From Trichinella spiralis (taxonomy: Eukaryota; Nematoda; Enoplea; Trichinellida; Trichinellidae): DNA of 64,000 nt. The DNA is taken from contig CM012954.1 in assembly GCA_000181795.3 (NCBI GenBank), positions 4,361,214 to 4,425,213 of the forward strand, read 5' to 3'. This document shows, in pieces, positions 61,091 through 64,000 of this stretch (positions are counted from its first letter, which is position 1; each line of letters opens with the position of its first letter). A program made the position numbers and the translations under genes. Under the pieces are notes generated by a model. The model saw only the letters and a list, made by a program, of their open reading frames with translations. It was not told the DNA's origin and made no database searches.

Positions 61091-62560
61091 ATAAATCTAA
61101 TTTCTCATAATTGCTCTCGACTAGCAATATAACCAAATCCAGGCTACTTCTGATTCTTTTGTTTTATTCTTTTCATAGAATGCAATGCAGAATTGTCACC
61201 TGCATAAGTTTCTTGAATTCATTGCAAATCGTTCAGTTACTGAATTTCTGCGAGTAGGTTTATCTTACAGTGTATGAAGCGCAGTGGTGCAGTGCTCAAC
61301 GAAGTTTGCAATCTTGTCATAAATCATAAGGTGCAAACAAAAGTTTAGATGAGCTGTCAACCGGCATATCCACTGGAGCAGCCGCTTACCATCATTATGT
61401 CTACGCTGCGCACTTGTTAATTCTGTGCTGAGATAAATTATATCTTATAAAATTTCTGTCGCAGTTCTTATTATCATAAAATTTCATGACAACTTTAATT
61501 TTCCATAAATCTGAAAACGTATTTTATTTTCGAAACTATTTTCAATGGAAGCTATTTTTTTATTATCCATATAATTTTGATTAGAAGAAACGCATTGATA
61601 AAATATAAATTATTGAATCACCTTGTACTTTCAAGCAACTAAATTACACAACATCATAAATACGCAGTGATAGCATTTCCGTTTATTTTTAGTAATTTGC
61701 GATGCTTCATGTTAATAAGTTTACGTTTTAGGTAATTTTAGGGAAGAAATTTGCATAACAATGCAATATTGCGTAGTAATAGGAAGTGTGTAAATAAAAA
61801 CGTAATAAATTTCATCGTCTCGTTTCATAATGTTGCTCGTAATGTTTATTTTACTGCGCTATTACTGATGGAAAATTAGGTTGATCTTCCTGAGGCAAAG
61901 TAAATAGTCATTTGCATAATTTACTTATTATACAATTGACTAAGCACATCGATTTTATTAGGCTATGCAGTTCATTGCAATGCTATCAATCTAGCACGTG
62001 GTCAACTATAATTCCGCTCTTCAACACCATCCATGAATGACTGGTAAGTTGGATTTCATATTTTGGTGGTGGCATGCTGTGCATGTTATGTTACATGTAT
62101 GGTGAATGGAAACTGGCGGGTCTCTTTTCTAATGTTATTATTGCTAACTTTTAGGTATATCAGATGCTAAAGACGAAGTAGTACATATTTTTTGTTTTTT
62201 ATTTTGAGATGGCTGTATTAATATAATTTTCTTTCAGAATTCTCATTATTATGTATTCATATCAATGAATGTGAAACAACCAAATTCTGAAAACTGAATA
62301 TGGTAACTATGCATCATGATGAATATGCCTTGCTTTTTACTTGAATTTTTCTGTTAAATTTAAGTTGAAGGTTGCAGTGCCATTAGCGCTACATTGCTTT
62401 CATTCTAACTGCAGCATTAATATTAAATTATCATGTATATGATATCATTGATTAGGTGCTCTTTATTCAATTCTTTTAAGAATTGAAAATTACATTCGCC
62501 TTGCTACGTTTTGAAAATGCCCAGATGCAATCTATTATCAGTAAAGACAGGTAAAAGTTG
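61091..62560. other. Gene-poor AT-rich region
   Basis: Nothing recognised. A donor-like GTAAGT occurs at 62044 before the denser series described next. Confidence 0.4.
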
Positions 62561-62599
62561 TTGAACAGTGGTTGTTGGAGTTGCTTACATAGCGTTCAA

Positions 62600-63450
62600 A
62601 AAACATATGACAAAAAACAGTAAGTATTGAATTTGTTGAATTAGACAGCAAGACGATGGGCGTATTAGATATATGTACAATCTGGTAAAATCTTTAATAA
62701 CAGATTACGTCATCAGCTGAGCTTTTATGGAGTTTTATTTGTTCTGAGCACCGTGATAAGTCATGTTCACATCACTTCGTTCAAAATGTGGCATCACAAA
62801 CATCCGTAAGTATTGAATTTGCTCCTGATTGCATTGTATACATTTTATCCACGACAGCATTACATTGACGTTAATGGAATACGATATTTCTTCTGATAGC
62901 GCTCTGAGTTAGTTGAAGTTGGTGCAGTGACGCTTCCCGGTTGTTCTAGTGTAGTTTCACTTATCATAAGAGTAAGAAGGAATTGATTGTAATTGTAGCA
63001 GATTTCTCTGAGTCAGTCGAGCAGCGTTCATATACATCCTTACAACGTATTGTCAGTGCGCTTCCAATGTAATATGACAAAAATTAGTAAGTAGTTTTTG
63101 TTTATAATAGCTGTGGATTATGTCGTCTCATGAGGCCTGTCCTGATGCCAACCAGTGTTCACCTGTAAATAATGGCGTTTTCTAGCCGTCCCAGTGTGCC
63201 TTTGCTTATCACAAATAGTAAGAAAGAATTTGTGACAGCAATCAAATACGTTAAATCAATACAACCAGTATGTCGCTTGGCAAACTGGCTCTTCCGTTTA
63301 GTCGCAGCCGATGCCACTCAAATTGCGTTTCCTATGGTTTCGATGTTTGTCCTTGTCACATAGGGTAAGGAAGAATTAAGCAAGCTTTAATGTTTAAGTG
63401 CGTGAATATGAGAGCCGCATCGTGATTGCCCCATCGAATAAGGTAAGTAG
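62600..63450 (+). repeat. Series of diverged repeats, each with a splice-donor-like core
   Basis: Seven GTAAG words at 62620, 62806, 62972, 63087, 63218, 63365 and 63443 lie in related contexts, roughly ATCACAA(A)..(A)GTAAG(T)A..GAATT. The first two share GTAAGTATTGAATTTG; units five and six share GTAAG(A/G)AAGAATT. Spacing is 78-186 nt. These could be tandemly duplicated short exons (alternative first exons of a gene beyond the right edge) or a decayed satellite. Confidence 0.5.
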
Positions 63451-63809
63451 TTCCATTTTTTTTTCAAATTTTGTAAACTTAAAAAACAGTGAAGTGAACT
63501 GTTATTCGTCTTCAATTTTTATAGTGTTTTTCATATCAACTGTATATTACGACTAATATTGTATATTTTACAGATTTGTATCTTGTATATCCTACAAAGA
63601 TCCTACATACACATTACATTGTGTTTATCCTTGTATATCCATCATACATTACATCATACATTATCATTTGTTTTTATTTTCATTTTTCAAGTCAGTCGAC
63701 TGATTTTCAGTTCTTGATTTCAGAATCATTTTTGTCCTTGTATAGGTAATTCAAGTGAATTTTAATTTTAGATCTGCATTTATAGAAATGCAAGATAGTA
63801 ATTTGCATA

Positions 63810-64000
63810 CAGGTAAGGTGGTGTTGAGGTAAGTGGAGTAACGGTTTCACAGCGTAGAGGTATGTGTAATGCAGGTAAGTAGCGTCAAAGTAAGTGGATA
63901 GCGTAAAGGTAAGTGGATAGAAGGTAAGTACGATAGCGTGGAGGTAAGTGGATAAAAGGTAAGTACGATAGCGTGGAGGTAAGGGATAAAAGGTAAGTAC
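63810..64000 (+). repeat. Minisatellite built of consensus 5' splice sites, open at the window edge
   Basis: Units of ~17 nt, grouped into a 35-nt higher unit (GATAGCGTGG...GGTAAGTAC), carry ten GTAAG and one GTATG in 190 nt, most as AGGTAAGT. The repeat becomes more regular toward the right edge and continues beyond it. Confidence 0.85.

Noticed and set aside
62600-63450. Spliced-leader RNA gene cluster
   Set aside because: Donor-like cores are present, but no constant leader exon of ~22 nt and no convincing Sm site at the right distance was seen.
63810-64000. CRISPR-like array
   Set aside because: Units lack unique spacers of constant length; it is a simple minisatellite in a eukaryotic context.

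Overview
The window is nuclear DNA of a small-genome invertebrate animal. It is AT-rich, with about fifteen intron-containing protein genes on both strands. Introns are mostly 45-400 nt and end in T-rich TTTCAG/TTTTAG acceptors, and the transcribed strand of non-coding DNA is T-rich. Gene content (PRMT6-like methyltransferase, two collagen prolyl 4-hydroxylases, MAM and LDLa proteins, p115, DcpS, ZnT6, PRODH, a LysM-TLDc protein) suits an ecdysozoan. An enoplean-type nematode is plausible, but the species cannot be fixed from sequence alone. Ns and homopolymer-stuttered stretches (32.3-32.8 kb, 34.4-35.2 kb) point to poor read ends, and they damage two genes.

Layout. 0.1-1.7 kb (-): SGT co-chaperone. 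2.7-9.6 kb (-): PRMT6-like gene whose ~4 kb intron holds an antisense Ly6/uPAR gene (+, 6.5-7.1 kb). 12.4-20.0 kb (+): two tandem prolyl 4-hydroxylase alpha genes with duplicated, apparently mutually exclusive exons, one pair in the first gene and three in the second. The second gene also has a long intronic RNA stem between two of its pairs. 20.6-23.1 kb (-): secreted MAM protein. 23.7-27.5 kb (-): p115/USO1. 28.4-31.4 kb (+): M3-family oligopeptidase that has lost its zinc ligands. 31.6-33.5 kb (+): DcpS, with an exon lost in an assembly gap. 33.8-36.3 kb (-): BTB-BACK-zinc-finger protein with polyQ. 36.3-41.9 kb: T-rich, without a recognisable gene. 41.9-44.4 kb (+): LysM-GRAM-TLDc (OXR1-like). 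44.7-45.9 kb (+): ZnT6-like. 46.2-47.7 kb (-): LDLa membrane protein with PPxY motifs. 48.6-49.1 kb (+): a 44-residue membrane micropeptide followed 15 nt later by an NDUFB1-like subunit of complex I, looking dicistronic. 50.1-51.9 kb (+): proline dehydrogenase. 53.3-55.0 kb (+): acidic orphan protein. 55-64 kb: gene-poor, with a degenerate ~0.6 kb duplication carrying two ATGCAAAT octamers, a compositional island, a series of splice-donor-like repeats and, at the right edge, a minisatellite made of consensus 5' splice sites.

The P4HA pair is the most striking system. The alternative exons encode the stretch around the active site, including the HxD iron-binding motif. Exon lengths (71/71, 54/54, 63/66 nt) and a 35-nt spacer make joint inclusion unlikely or damaging. 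No tRNA, rRNA, CRISPR array or confidently identifiable mobile element was seen.
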